From Podocnemis expansa (taxonomy: Eukaryota; Chordata; Testudines; Podocnemididae): a stretch of 64,000 nt of DNA. A model generated the notes under the pieces. The model worked only from the letters and a program-made list of their open reading frames with translations. It searched no databases and was not told the origin of the DNA. A program made the position numbers and the translations under genes. The DNA is taken from NCBI GenBank assembly GCA_007922195.1, contig ML682092.1:665424-729423 (forward strand), written 5' to 3'. Shown one piece after another: positions 1-11,590 of this stretch; position 1 is the first letter of the stretch, and every line of letters begins with the position of its first letter.

Positions 1-577
1 GTGAAGACCCTAGGAGTTAGTGATAACTCAAAGGGGAGGGCGGTGAACTGGTAGTGGTGTCACGCCACCATGAACTTGAGAAAATGTCTGTGATGGGGCC
101 GAATGGCTATGTGGAAGTAAGTGTCCTTTAGGTCAAGGGCTGCAAACCAAACTCCTGGGGACAGGGATGGGATAATCTGTGGTAGGGAGACCATGCGGAA
201 TTTTATTTTCTTTGTGTTTGTTGAGTGCTCTGAAGTCTAGAATGGGTCATAGGTCCCCGTAGGGCTTGGGGACTAGGAAGTAACAGGAATAGAACCCTTT
301 GCCGTGCTCTCTTTTGGGAACCTTTTTTATGGTTCTGAGGGAGAGTAACTTCTGGCATTCAGCCTCAAGCTTGCCCAGCAGATCTGGGTTTTCTGAAGTT
401 GTTGGAGGAGGTGGTTTCCTGTCACGAGAGGTTGAAAGGAACTGGATGTGGTATCCTCTCGCCATTGTGTCGAGGACGCACTGGTCTGACTTGACACAGG
501 TCCATCGTGGAGCGAAGTGGTGGAGGCAGTGGGGGGAGAACAGGCGTTGTGGAGCACTTCCCTCAGAGGGACCTTAA
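1..577 (-). pseudogene. DIRS family A reverse transcriptase, N-terminal part
   Basis: Open from 465 to 250, the frame contains LLSLRTIKKVP and GKGFYSCYFLVPKPYGDL, the approach to RT block 1 typical of DIRS elements. An in-frame TGA follows at 249-247. The next RT blocks (a DFRALN-like and a LDLKD-like segment down to about base 60) are visible in shifted frames. The YxDD palm motif would lie beyond base 1. A homologous, equally broken region lies at 14058-14853. Confidence 0.7.
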
Positions 578-781
578 AAAATGCTATTTGTGGCCTGAAG
601 AGCAGTCCAATCCCTGCCCGTGCTGTCCAGACTGTGAGGCACTGAGCTTGCCCCCTTTACCTGTTCAGCCCTTATCTTTGTCCAGGTGTCCAAGATGGTG
701 CTGGGGAAACTGAAGGGATCTCGGAAACTGTGTCTGCAGTTGCAGCTGCTGTTTCAGTTGCTGTAACTGTTGCTGTAGCTG

Positions 782-1859
782 CTAATGCAACCTCAAGGAG
801 TGCCTAACGGGTTGAGGAATGTAAATTCTGAGGGACTGAAGTGTAGCCCTTGAGTCCTTCTCACCATGCATCTTCGTGTCTGTGGAAGATGCGAAGAGGT
901 CTGGACCCTCAAAAGGAAGATCCTGGATAATCTGTTGCATCTGCATGAAAAGGCCAGAGTTTTGGAGCCAGGCCAAATGGCGCATAACAACTGCTGATGC
1001 CATTATACGTTTTGTTGTATCCACTGCATCCTAGGTTGTCAGGAGCGCATCCCTGGATGCTCTCTCTCCTTCGTCCAGCATTGCCTCGAAGTCTCTCAGG
1101 CACTCCTCAGATTGCTGAGTGGAGATTTCATAGAGCCTCCCACAAGTTGAAGTTGTAGCGTGTCATCATGGCTGAATGATTTGAGACGCGCAGCTGTAGG
1201 GCAGCAGAGGAGTAAACTTTCCTGCCCAATAGGTCAAGCTTCCTCACCTCTCTGCTCTTGGGCATGGAGCTTGGCTGGCCCTGTCTCTCCCTTTGGTTGA
1301 CCCCGTCAACCACCAGGGATCTTGTGGCCGGGTGGTGGAAGAGGAAGGGGAATCCTTCCGCGGAGACAGAGTATTTCTTGTCCGCCACTTTGGACATTGG
1401 TGGGATTGAGGAAGGCGTTTGCCAGCATTCTTGGACAATGCAAAACACCTCAGAGCATAGGGGAATCGTGACCTTAGCTGGCAGGGCTCTATGGCATGCA
1501 TCGAAGAGGGAATCATGTTCCACTTGGATCACCCCTAGCTTGAGCTTCAGCTTTGCTGCCATGCAGTGGAGGAGGTTCTGCTGGACACAGGGATCTTCTT
1601 CATGGTCGGCGGAAATGTCAATTTGATCCTCATCAGGTGACGAGGATGATTGAGCCCTTGATCTAATGCATTGAGTAGAATCAGGGTCTAGCTCATCATC
1701 AGAGAAATCCGAGGACTCTGGCACCAGCGATCGGGCATAATGGAAGGAGACATCATCAGCTGTTGCATTCAGCCAGTTGAGGGTCCACTGATTGTGTGGT
1801 GACTTCGATGGCATCATAGGTGCCATGGGGGGAGCAGAGACCTCTCCCAGTGGGCGCAT
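782..1859 (-). pseudogene. gag: DIRS family A gag core
   Basis: The longest open piece (1859-1128) carries an acidic serine-rich stretch and the family hallmark block around RKLDLLGRKVYSSAA and RYNFNLWEAL. The following piece (1103-782, in other frames) carries an alanine-rich helix and the LPFEGPDLF motif that ends the core in every copy. Equivalent blocks lie at 15163-15924, 12870-13472, 33179-34426, 35646-36476 and 52810-53241. The frame changes near 1100, so the protein is broken. A glutamine-rich, coiled-coil-like stretch follows at about 720-781. Confidence 0.7.
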
Positions 1860-2456
1860 TCCCCTTAAGCTCAGTCATACAGAGCTCTTTTGAAGCCGCT
1901 TTCTTGGATGCTCCTCCTGGGGAAGAAGAAAGGGGTCTTTGGAGGGGGATCTGGATGACCTCCCCCCAACATCCGGCAGTCCGGTACTTAGAGTTCTTGG
2001 GCCTGGGGCTGGGTTTGAGGTACTGGGTTGGAGAAGGGTGAAGAGTCCCACGACAGTACTGGTATCGGTGTGGGTGTTGTCTGTGCCGAGCCCAATGGTA
2101 CCAGAATTGATGGCACCAGAAGTGGTGGTATCGACGATGGTACCGGGTCCAGTGGCACTGGGCTTGATGGCAGTACCGGGCATAGAGGAGGTACCATTAG
2201 TGGCGGTACTGTATCCAGCAGTGCCGAAGGGGGTGGTGCTGCTACGGTCCACTAGTTTTTCTTCTGCACCGGAGCCAGGTTTGAATGCCCTTGGCGGGTT
2301 GGTGCCTTAGCCGGTGCCAGCTGAGAGGCTACCGGGGGACCGGCAAGGTCTGTGCGGAGGAGGTACCATAGCAGGCTGAGATTTTGAGCCCGGTACCAGT
2401 GATTGGTGGGAATCTTGAGCCTGGGCCAATCAAGGGTTCGGCAGAGCACTGGTAGC

Positions 2457-2663
2457 TCAGCTGCCTTTGGGTGGAGCGGCTCCATTCTCCAAAATTGAGA
2501 GGAGACAGAGCTCTCTTTCCACCCGAGTCCTTCGCTTGAAGGATCGGCAAATGGAGCACTCCGCTGTGAGGTGGGACTCACCCAAGCAAGCGAGGCATTT
2601 TTTGTGTGGGTTGTCCATCGGAAAAGCCTTGCAGCATCCTAAGCACGGCTTGAAACCTGGCAT
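2457..2663 (-). pseudogene. gag: DIRS family A gag, N-terminal zinc-finger part
   Basis: The gag start is the ATG at 2663-2661, giving MPGFKPCLGCCKAFP at the N terminus. The Cys/His pattern is C-x2-C, then DPH-like and C-x2-C, then H, then C-x2-C followed by a basic SFKRRTR patch. The same start and spacing occur at 17055, 28130, 62983, 11944, 46683 and 37473. A putative nucleic-acid-binding role for Gag is inferred from the family. The frame closes at 2457, where a frameshift leads into the Val-Pro-rich spacer (about 1988-2250). Confidence 0.75.
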
Positions 2664-2699
2664 TTCGAGTTTCGCGTGAAGACAGGCCCTTGCATTATG

Positions 2700-2943
2700 C
2701 AAGATAAAGCTGATCTGAACTGACACTGATGGCGGAAAAGGGAACTGGGAGGGTCAGGGTCACGGTCACCTATATAGCTGCAGTCCTGACATTGAGAGGG
2801 TGTTAGCTGTGTGCCCTGACCTGATAGGCTAACGCTAAAGACTTTCTGAGCTACTGTGCGCTGCGGCATGTAGACACTTGTAACTGAATGTATGTAAGCA
2901 GCACTCAAAGGAGAAAGATGGTTACTGGTGTGTAACCCATCAT
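2700..2943 (-). repeat. DIRS family A left terminal repeat with TATA-like box
   Basis: The segment matches the left ends at 27879, 57262 and 62740 and is the inverse of the right end at 59500-59755. A TATA-like stretch (ctatatag) lies at about 2769-2776, roughly 110 bases upstream of the gag ATG at 2663. This is the expected position for the element's promoter. The outermost bases (about 2913-2943) resemble the right-type terminus (ggttactggt), so the end is slightly longer than in the other copies. Confidence 0.7.
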
Positions 2944-4317
2944 TACTAGGGGGTGATTTCTGAGTGAAACCACTTTCCTCCCCTCTGGGTACTTGAAGCA
3001 GGCAACAGATGGGATAAGAGCTAGGGCCAGTGCTCTCAGCAGACGCTAATCCACAGGCCAGCTCCGGGAGTGGGTGATCCTGGCTGGCCATCCACACTGC
3101 TGGGGATACATTAGAGCTGCTCCAAAGCTGCTTGTCTCTGTGGAAGTCTGAAGTTTTGACTGAAAGTGGTCAATGAAAATAAAAAACCCTGTTGTGCAGT
3201 GAGCAGACACAGCATGTGAAAATAGTGTTCTGGCAAAAAGGCTGTTTCCTGTCCAAATGCAGCTTTGACAGAAAAATTTGACCTGGCCTCACTAGACCCA
3301 TCTGTTACTGGCAGTGCTGTCAGACCACAGAGGATGCTGGTGCAAGGGAGCTGCCCCAGGCAACTTCACTCATCCCCATGCCCCTCCCCACTCACCCCTG
3401 CAAGTTGTGCACTCTGGGAGGCTGGGCCACCTCTGGTTTCACTAACTGGATCCAGCCCTCAGGCAGGCAACAAAAGGGGCACCTGATCAAACCAGAGGTA
3501 AACCCTGCTGCTGGGTTGGCTGGACAAGCAGGCCTCCCTGTACTGGGGTGGGGTGGGGTGGGGTGTGGGGGGGTGTAGGCTGTGTGCATTGGGTGCTCTC
3601 AGCCATCATGTAGCCTTGCCATTTGAAAAGCTCTTTAAGACCCCTTGTTCTCCCCCTGGCTTCAACTCCTGCAGCACAGGCTAGCATGGCACCCACCCAT
3701 GGCAGGACACGGGGTCAATCCCAAGGCTGGATCAGAAAAAGAGAATTGCAGGCCAGGAGCAGGCAGGAACCTCAGCTGATGCTGTCACAAAGACTTAACA
3801 GGCAGTAGTGAATGCAGATGGGGTGTGCATTTGGGGTCACATGCCCCCCCCCCGACCCCCCAATTTGCTGCTCGGCTTGTGCTGAGCATGGTCCATGGAC
3901 ACACAATGCTCAGTAACATCTGCTGAAGCTGCTTCCCTCACTCTACCCCCCCCCCATTGGCAGATACCCAGTCATCTCCACCAGAGCAGCACCATTTGGA
4001 GGGTGGGGGCAGGCAAGCATTTCAACCTACCTGCTGGGAGTAAGGCTATTGTTTGGTCAGTCAATAGGAATGGAGGGGTGTGTGTGGCAGAGCCCACCCT
4101 GGGGCTGGAAGCTGCTGCAGCACTTTCTCCTTCCTGTTGGGAGGTGGAAGGGTGCTCTCAACTGCTGTGCTTAGGTCAGAAGATGCTGCTGGTCTCATTA
4201 TGACTGATACCCATCTACCCACGTTTGCATGTTGACATGTTAAAAAGGCAGGCACAGGGTCCATGGAACCCATAGATGCTTAGAGGGAAAAAGGTACACT
4301 CAGGAGAATAATCATAT
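2944..4317. other. No gene recognised
   Basis: I see no conserved coding block or mobile-element signature. The stretch holds short open frames without recognisable motifs, a G-rich run (ggggt repeated, about 3543-3577) and two C-runs (3845-3854 and 3948-3955). Confidence 0.5.
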
Positions 4318-4715
4318 CACAGATGAGCTGGGCTGGCCATGTCACCAGACTGTCAGAGAAGTGGCTTTCAAAGATATTTTACAATGAGCTAAAGGAGGAA
4401 ATCATTTTCGGAGAGGTCAGAAGAAATGTTTCAAAGACTCCATCCAGTTAGCCTTGAGGTGTTTTTGACATTGACCCACAGTTTTGGGACAATCTCACTC
4501 AGGATCATTCTACTTGAAGTCTCATCCATATTGGAGCCACTGTCCATGAGCAGAGGAGGACTGCTGAGGCAGAGCAGAACCACCGGCAGTGTACATATAA
4601 CTGGAGCTTGTCTGCTGTTAATCAAGTACCCCTAGTAATCTATCTTTTGTTCAGTGTGCCTCAGCCAGTTCAGAGACCATACTGGCCTGATCAACCATTG
4701 AGGTGCACAGAAGCC
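4318..4715 (+). pseudogene. LINE ORF2 C-terminal relic (RTE-like, with terminal C2H2 finger)
   Basis: Conceptual translation across shifted frames gives a series seen at the C termini of many metazoan non-LTR retrotransposon ORF2 proteins. It runs WAGHVTRLSEK, then NELKEE, then a DIDPQFWDNLTQD block at about 4469-4510, then HEQRRTAEAEQN, and finally CSVCLSQFRDHTGLINH near 4651-4702. The last is a C-x2-C-x12-H type finger. At least two frame changes and several stops make it a relic. The clade is inferred from the motif order only. No RT domain is present, so this is the 3' end of a 5'-truncated insertion. Confidence 0.6.
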
Positions 4716-5279
4716 AAACTAACTACTGCTGGCATGTGTAAGTGGGTGCTGCACTTGACCCAACTGGAGGGCACCTCCTGGTGATGTTTCTGGGGAATTT
4801 CACTCAAGTGGTCCCCCTCCAGGTGGTCTGTGCTCTGCTTCTTCACATGCTGACTCTTCCTGAGTCCAGTCCCAGGACCTTAGCGCTCCAGCGAAGCCCA
4901 CTAGTGCACCCTTTCTGGGGTACCAGCTGCTAAAACAGTCTATGGCCCTGCTAACTCTTGTGCTGGCTACTAAAACAGCAAATGGCCTATGAGCCTGTGC
5001 CAACCCTGGCACCTGTGCTGCTCCTGGCATGCAGGGAGAGCAGAGAGGGGCCTGGGCCCACCCACTTCTCCAGGACCCAGCCCAGGGACCCTAAGTGCCT
5101 CCACCTCTCTCCAGTCACTCACACAAAACTATGTCAACTCACTGTGTAACTGGAGCTTTTTGTCCCAGGCTCACTTCAAACACCAGAGTCAAAATAGCCA
5201 AGAGCAGACTGGAAAAGGTTTCTTTTATTTTTACTATTATTAAGAGCTTTAGAGGAGCATTAGCACAGGTATTAACTTA
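4716..5279. other. No gene recognised
   Basis: There are short open frames without motifs. The sequence turns AT-rich after about 5220, where the LTR-like region begins. No feature is supported. Confidence 0.4.
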
Positions 5280-5742
5280 GTTCTTAAGTAATAGTTAAAG
5301 TTAGGAAGTGTTTAAATAAAGTTAGGATATTTTTAAAGAGATTTGATAAGTATGGTAAATGTAACATTCAGTAAAGTTTCAGTGATCAGTCTCCATTTTG
5401 TGAGACAGCAACATTCTAGAGGATCATGCCCTGGCATGTCTTCCACTCTTTAGGACACAGCCACTCCCTTATCCAAGATGAAATAATGTCTTCTCATCTA
5501 CTTCTGCCATCCCTGATGTCCCTCACATGACCTTCAACTCACTCCCTACCTACCCCTCCCTTACCTAGAGGTGATGCAAGCCATCTAGAAATCTCCCCTT
5601 AGAACCGTTTCCTCCCATCTCCACAACTACCTCCTATACCATAACTGTACCCTAGCCAAAAAAGGCATAAAAGACAGGGAATTTTGTCTGCTGATTGGTC
5701 AAAAGATCGGACCTTGGTGTAGAAGGAAGACCGTTCTAAGGG

Positions 5743-5750
5743 TATAAAAG
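5743..5750 (+). promoter_or_regulatory. TATA box of the LTR-like region
   Basis: The sequence is TATAAAAG in a gggTATAAAAGagag context, preceded by a gattggtc element (about 5693-5700) that could be an inverted CCAAT box. It could equally be a chance match in old repeat DNA. Confidence 0.4.
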
Positions 5751-5944
5751 AGAGAACATCTGCTGCAGCTTCTTTGTGAAGCTTAGGCATCTAGCCAGGC
5801 TGCACTGAAGACATCTTCAGGAAAGAAGACCCAGAGGAGGCACCGTAGCTGCAGACCCTGGATGCACCCTGAGGTATCTCCACTGACCACTGCAGATCTC
5901 CATAGCCACCACTGGAGGAGCAGGAGAAGACACTACAACACCAA

Positions 5945-6321
5945 GGGTGTGTTCACATGGCAGTCTTATTTTGAAACAACAGAGGTTGTTTCGAAATAAG
6001 AAAAGCCACGTTCACACGATGTACCCTTATTTCAAAACAACGGCGTTGTTTCAAAACAACTTAAACCCCATTTGGTGATGAAACAATGTTTCAAAACGAT
6101 TGTTTCGAAACAATCCCATCAGAACATGTTTCGAAACAACGGTGACTCACTTCAAAATAACTGTTGTCTGAACATGCTATTTCACTTTGAGCTTTTTTCC
6201 TTAATTTAAATTAACATTTTCTTAATTCGAATTAACTTATTTCAAAATAAGGCGTTATTTCGATACAAGTTGTTTCGAAACAACTTGTATCGAAATAACC
6301 ACCAGTGTGTGAACATAGCCC
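5945..6321. mobile_element. Palindrome-rich MITE, Harbinger-related
   Basis: The ends are inverted: GGGTGTGTTCACA at 5945 and TGTGAACATAGCCC ending at 6321. The interior is a chain of short palindromes built on tatttcgaaata and gttgtttcgaaacaac. The same arrangement occurs at 17820-18171, and the 5' end of the coding Harbinger element at 23067 starts with the same kind of sequence. No clear target-site duplication was seen. It has no coding capacity. Confidence 0.65.
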
Positions 6322-6499
6322 GAGAGAAGGAATTTTGCATGGAAAATCCATCTAATTTGGTAAGACACTAGGGGATCTGGGGAATTTTGTTAACCAAGCT
6401 GTTAGATTTGTGTAGCAGGTTCTCCTGGACCAGAGACAGCAACCAAAGGACCTGTGAACAGCACAGAAACAACTCACAGAAGCAGACCAGAAAGAAGCT

Positions 6500-6644
6500 T
6501 CGACCCATCTTCGAAGCATCTGAGGAAGTGGGATCTTCTCCCACGAAAGCTCATGCAAAAAATAAATCTGTTAGTCTTAAAGTGCCACACAACTGCTTGT
6601 TGTTTTTTACTAGACTAGACTAACACGGCTATCCCTTTTGAAAT
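6500..6644 (+). mobile_element. Penelope-like element 3' tail with 12-bp target duplication
   Basis: This short 5'-truncated piece ends in the tail shared with 17690, 27590, 44025 and 56640 (cacgaaagctcatgc, then ctgttagtctt, then actaacacggct). It is flanked by a perfect 12-bp direct repeat, cagaaagaagct, at 6488-6499 and 6645-6656. It carries a hammerhead-like core: ctgagga (6520-6526), a 6-bp stem (6528-6533 with 6539-6544), GAAA (6545-6548) and gctcatgc (6549-6556). Assignment to Penelope comes from 56312-56817, where the same tail follows a GIY-YIG endonuclease relic. Confidence 0.75.
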
Positions 6645-7026
6645 CAGAAAGAAGCTGTCAGCTACAGAAGAACCAGAGTCTGACCAGAAAGCCTGACCAG
6701 AAGGAAGATCAGAAAAGATCTGAGCAGCACGGAATCCACCCAAAAGGGTGCGGAGCTTCCTTGACTGACTTAGGATAGTTTGAGTGAAAGTTGCCCCGCA
6801 CTGAAGCTGCCATTTGCTGAAGGACCTAACCCAGGCTGGGCCCACCGAGGTTCAACACAGAAAGGCAAAGGTTTTGCTGAGGAATCTGGGCAACTCGGCT
6901 AACTGAGTCCTGACTTATATATCCAGATTCCAAAGTAAACCTTGTCTCTGACAGAACAGAATAGGATGATTCAGAGGGATTTGTAAGGTTTCTGTAAGTA
7001 AAAGGAGTGTCTGAAGATTGCCTGTA

Positions 7027-7032
7027 AATAAA
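7027..7032 (+). terminator. Polyadenylation signal AATAAA of the LTR-like region
   Basis: AATAAA follows a run of gtaag motifs and lies 1.28 kb downstream of the TATA box at 5743. It is consistent with the R region of an LTR. A second AATAAA lies at about 7466-7471. Confidence 0.3.
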
Positions 7033-7550
7033 GTTGAATGAATGCAGCTCTAGTGAAACTGCCTTCCTTCACCCATTCAACAAGTGATTGATCATCGTCT
7101 GTTGAACACTATAGTTAGTATTTTTGTAGTTGTTAAGTTTTGTTAAAGTCATTAAGTATTTCCATAAGTGTTAGGTATTTTTGTAATGGTTAAGGACTTT
7201 TATAGTTGTTAAGAATTTTAAACTTAATTGTAATTGTTTTCAGTAATAGATGTTAAGTGATTTTTATAACTTGTATTAGGTATTTAGGTAATTGTTAGGA
7301 TTGTGTAGTGTTTGCTATATGAAAAATGGTTTAATTGTAATCAATTGTTAATTGGATACCTTAGTTACTAAATTGAATATTGTAATTAACCAGTGAACAT
7401 TATTAGTAAGCTGATTGAATGTTTTCATTTCTGTAGTCTCATTGTATTCTTCAAAATTCTGTAAAATAAATGTTAACACCTGTTTTTGAAGAATTCATTG
7501 CTCTAAGTCTGTTCTTGATTGGTGGGCTGTAGCCGTACTTTTCACAAGGT

Positions 7551-8006
7551 TATTTTACCCATTTTAGCAAGTGAACTACATCTTATCCCAGAATACAGAG
7601 GTTTCAGTTTCAGTTTCAGTTTCATTTATTCCTTTCAAGAGAGCAAAAGAATTGCCTTAACAGCTGAAAGATTGAGGCAGATTTAGATTCTGGGGTAACA
7701 CCTGGGCCACTTCCCTACAGCCCATCTGCACACAGTTTCACTGCTGGAGTCCAGCTGCTATCCAACTCCCTGGCTTCTTGCCACCAGACTGCTGCTCCAG
7801 CCACTTCCGCAGTCCACACCTTTGGGATCCCTGCGTCAGGTCTGCTACAAGGCCTGCTCCTACTTGGAGCTCTCTGGGATGCTGGCTGCCACAGCCACCC
7901 CACCAGGAGGAGTACTTTCCCCCTGCAGCTTCCACAGCTGACTGACCCCACTAGCTCTGCTGCACTCCTTTTTGTACCAGCAGCCCATCCCTGATTGGCT
8001 GCCGTG

Positions 8007-8038
<32 letters not shown>

Positions 8039-11000
8039 TTATATATGTCTTTTTAACCCCTGGTGTGCAGTAGCAGAGCCACTGCACTACTACAGCATGG
8101 TCAGCTTCAGACTGAAGGGACAAGCAAACAGCATCTTCTGGGCAGGCAGCCTAGCTTTGAGAGCATCAGGCAGCAGAAGCAGCACTGAAGATGAGTCCCT
8201 GAATCTTTCCCTACTGTGGAAAATGAAGTCATTGCTGTTGCACCATAGATGATGTTTACACTTCAAACTTACCCAGTTTTCCCCAACGGTCTAGTTTTCT
8301 AGTGAATTGGAGCATGCCATTCTGGCCAGCCGCACACTAGAAACCTCTTTCCAACATAATCCTTTATATTTATCATAACTCTTCATATCTCCACATCCCA
8401 GAGCAACCAACAGGTGACTGGTCAGTATTCATCTGCCTCAGGTCAGTCAGGGACTTGCTTTGCTGTTCCCAGAAGACGAATGAATGTACTGATCCCCGGA
8501 TGTTAATAGGAGGCAGAAGGGGTGTGTGTGTGTGTGCGCGGGTGTATGTGTGTTGCTGTCTCTCCCTCACTCTGGCTTTGACCAGAAATTGCACCCTGGA
8601 GCTGCAAAGCCATTCCAAGGAAAGTATCATCAAGGCTGGCAGTTTTGCAAATCTTTAATTTTGACAAAGCGGTGTTTTCTGACACTCCCTCACCACACAA
8701 AAAATGCTTCATCAAAAAATTCCCATTCTGCTCTAAACCTCATGGTGTCTAAAACCTTATCTATAATACAAAGGTAGGTTGACCTGTTAATCAACTTATG
8801 GCAACCACATTAATTAGTGTAGTGGTTCATGGCCATCCTACCTTCCTGGGGCAGAGATGCTCATCCTCACCAGAAGTACTTCCACTGACCTAAGAAGGGA
8901 AGTGTGGGGAGCTGAGAGCCTGCTCTCTTGGCTCTGCTGGTAGCTGCCTGCTGGGAGCTGCCTATCCCACAGGCTTCCAAGCTGTCCCCACTCCCTTTCT
9001 GCCCCAGCTGCCTGTTCCTTTCTGGGAGGTAGGGGAAGCCTCCTGGGGCAGCTCCCCTCCCTCTTTTCCAGCTGCTCAGCTCTCCAGGAGAGCATGGGGC
9101 AGCTGGTTTTCTTGCCAGTTTCACAGCTCTGATGGTGGAAATTGAGAATAAGAGATAAAAATGACAGCCAGCAGCCATGTAAGGAATGCAGCATCTACAA
9201 TGACATTGCGTCACTCTAACTACACCCACATATGCCCCAAACGTTTCACTTAGGTAGTTTTATTCCCTTGGTATAACAGGGGAGGTCCATTTGTGGGAGG
9301 AGCATTTCAGTGTGTATGCATCAACAAAAGCAGACTTTTGACAACAAAAATCTGTAGTGTAGACCATTGCTAATTTCCAGTCAGCTAGCCACTCTCTACT
9401 CCCTAGCCCACACCTGGATTCCTCTCTTTTCGTATTCCCCAAGGGAGATCTCCATGAGCCCATTTCAGAGTTTGTTTTTCCAAGAGTCCATATGTATTCA
9501 GACTAAACTTATTAAGGCCTGAAATACATGTGCCCAGAAAGGAGAGGACAGAGTCATAAGACCCTGTTTTGCCACCCAGGATGCGTTCCAATCAGAACAT
9601 GCCCCTTGCCATTAGCGGCACTTGGAGTCAGCACCATGAAAGCTGCCCTTTAATAGAGCAGCTCTATTGAGCCACTCCAGAATGCCTGGGGCAAAGCCCC
9701 ATTGGCCTCACCATAATTACGGCTCTTGGAGAGGACTCCATGTGCTAGGAGCTGGACGCACACCTTGCTGTCATCTTGCACAGCACTTGGTGCCCTGGCA
9801 TGCCTGGGGTGCACCAGGAGTCTCTGGAAGGGGTGCACACAAATTATGGCCACCTTCATGCTCAGAGTCACTCTGGCCCTGTTTGAGCAAAAGAATCTCT
9901 ATGTGTCCCCCGGCCTGGCACCTGCCTTCTGAATGACCTTTGGCTGTGTGATTTTTTTAATCAGGCAGGCAGCACAGTGTTGTGGGCGTGACATGTGCTT
10001 TCTTTGCATAGGCCATGGGGTGGAGAGCAGCTAGCTATGAAGTAGGTAGCTACACCAGGCCTCAGCTTTACCATGCTGAAATTAACACCAAGCTGGTCCA
10101 GAGACCTGCTCAGTAACTGACCAGGGTAGCACCCATGTGCCCACAGCCAGGGAAGCAGATGGGAAGGGTTGGAGCTGGAGGAAAGGGGACATTGAAGTGT
10201 GAATTAGTTTAAGCCACCTCACCTCTTTCCACAGCTCAGCAAAGGGCAGCTACTGGTATGGGTACAGCCAGCCAGCGGGGGGGATAATACAACACCATCT
10301 AGTGACCAGGCCACCATGCAAAGTGAAAGACACAGGAAACGCCCTTGGAGAACCACTGGTTCCAAACTCAGCTGTACACTGCTGCTGGCTGGGAGACAGA
10401 CCCCAGGGATGCAGCTCACCCAAAGCTGCAAGCCTTGGTCAGAAATGGAATTTGCCCCTCCCCTGGCACACCTTGTAATGATCTTGAGGGTTCATTAAAG
10501 ATGATACTACTGAATGAGTAAGGAATAGAACTCTAATCATACAGACAGGTATCCAGGTGAGTGTACCTGGGAGCAGCCATGTTTGATCTTCTTTGGGGCA
10601 CGTCTCTTAATTTACACAACACTGGCCCATGCTAGGGAGTGTCTCTAAATTCACAACCTTCTACAAGCATATCACTACACACCTCTCTTGTCCTGATGGG
10701 AGATTCCACACACACACACAGAGGTCTGGGAAGTCAAAGTTATGTCCAGGGGCTGGAGTGGGAGGAGAAGGAAGGAAATGGGCCCACTGTACAAAGGGAC
10801 ACAGATGGTCCCCAGACCTGTGGTTGGGCTTCAGTTCCACAGATGAATGGGGAGTGACAGGCTACTTGGCACAGAATCCACACTGGTCAGCTCCCTAGGC
10901 ATCTCCTGGCCTAAACTAGCCAGTGGGCAGGGCCACACTGAGCGGTGGGTGCCAAGCCCTGCCCGTCTCTGAGCTAGCTGTCAAGGACAGGGCTAGGCTG

Positions 11001-11590
11001 TGAGCAGGTACTTCCCTTCACTAAGGAGCCTTCTCTTCAGGGGAGGTTCCCAGGCTGTTCTAGCAAGAGGCTGGGGGAAGAAAACCTTCCCCATAACTAA
11101 TAGCCCAATGGCGTTAGTGGGAATAGGGAACAACCCAGTTCAGCTCCCCAACCCCAAGGAGAAAAGAGCTTTGACTAGGGATCAGCCACCTCTTTTCTCC
11201 ATTTCAGCTGGTAGGGGGAGCTTGAAGTGGGGGTCTTCCCCATCTCCTGTGAGCACCTTAAACACTGGGCACCTCTCCCCAACTCCCCCTTCTCCAGAGG
11301 GCCCCCATCTACCGGGCAAGTACTGAGCATGTTTCCTGGAGCCTGGCAGTCTTCTACTTACCTGGCCCTGGTTTGTGCATCACTCTGGGGCAGAGTGGCT
11401 GAGCAGCTGGCATGGGGCTGTAGCATGCCTGTGTAGGGTAGAGGCACTTGGAGAACTTTCACTGCAAATATCAAATGACAGGCCATTTTCAGCATTTCCA
11501 GAGCTCAGGGAGAGCAGAGCAGGAATCCAGGGTCTGGGTTAATCTAGCCCAGAGTGCAGAGGAGGAGGGGGCATGAGAGTGGCACAACAG
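7551..11590. other. No gene recognised; two microsatellites
   Basis: A (CA)n microsatellite lies at about 8010-8038 and a (GT/GC)n tract at about 8519-8552. Short (CA)n also occurs near 10710. The remaining open frames lack motifs, and no splice-bounded exon of a known gene was recognised. It looks like ordinary intergenic DNA with decayed repeats. Confidence 0.5.
8010..8038. repeat. (CA)n microsatellite
   Basis: About 14 CA dinucleotides in an uninterrupted run, followed by ttatatatg. Confidence 0.95.

Larger units (their letters stand above)
1..2943 (-). mobile_element. DIRS-type retrotransposon, family A copy 1 (5' part, runs off window)
   Basis: Read on the minus strand, this element starts near 2943 with a terminal repeat, then has a gag zinc finger, a long Val-Pro/Gly-Thr-rich spacer, a gag core and the start of a reverse transcriptase. 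It leaves the window at base 1 inside the RT. The same order and near-identical sequence recur at 14036-17300, which establishes the family. DIRS elements use a tyrosine recombinase instead of a DDE integrase and have split or inverted terminal repeats. The copy is dead: gag and RT carry frameshifts and stops. Confidence 0.85.
5280..7550 (+). repeat. LTR-like region with promoter and polyA signal, interrupted
   Basis: A strong TATA box (TATAAAAG, 5743-5750) lies about 1.3 kb upstream of an AATAAA at 7027-7032. AT-rich flanks on either side (about 5280-5400 and 7080-7480) have a similar flavour of gtta/taagt runs. This order of U3-like sequence, TATA and polyA signal fits a long terminal repeat. 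It is split by a MITE (5945-6321) and a Penelope tail (6500-6644). No internal retroviral genes or paired LTR are visible, so it would be a solo or partial LTR. The ends were not located precisely. Confidence 0.35.

Noticed and set aside
6500..6644. tRNA-derived SINE
   Set aside because: The cacgaaagctcatgc...actaacacggct tail is often read as a turtle SINE, but no tRNA-like A/B boxes precede it, and at 56312-56817 it follows a Penelope GIY-YIG endonuclease.
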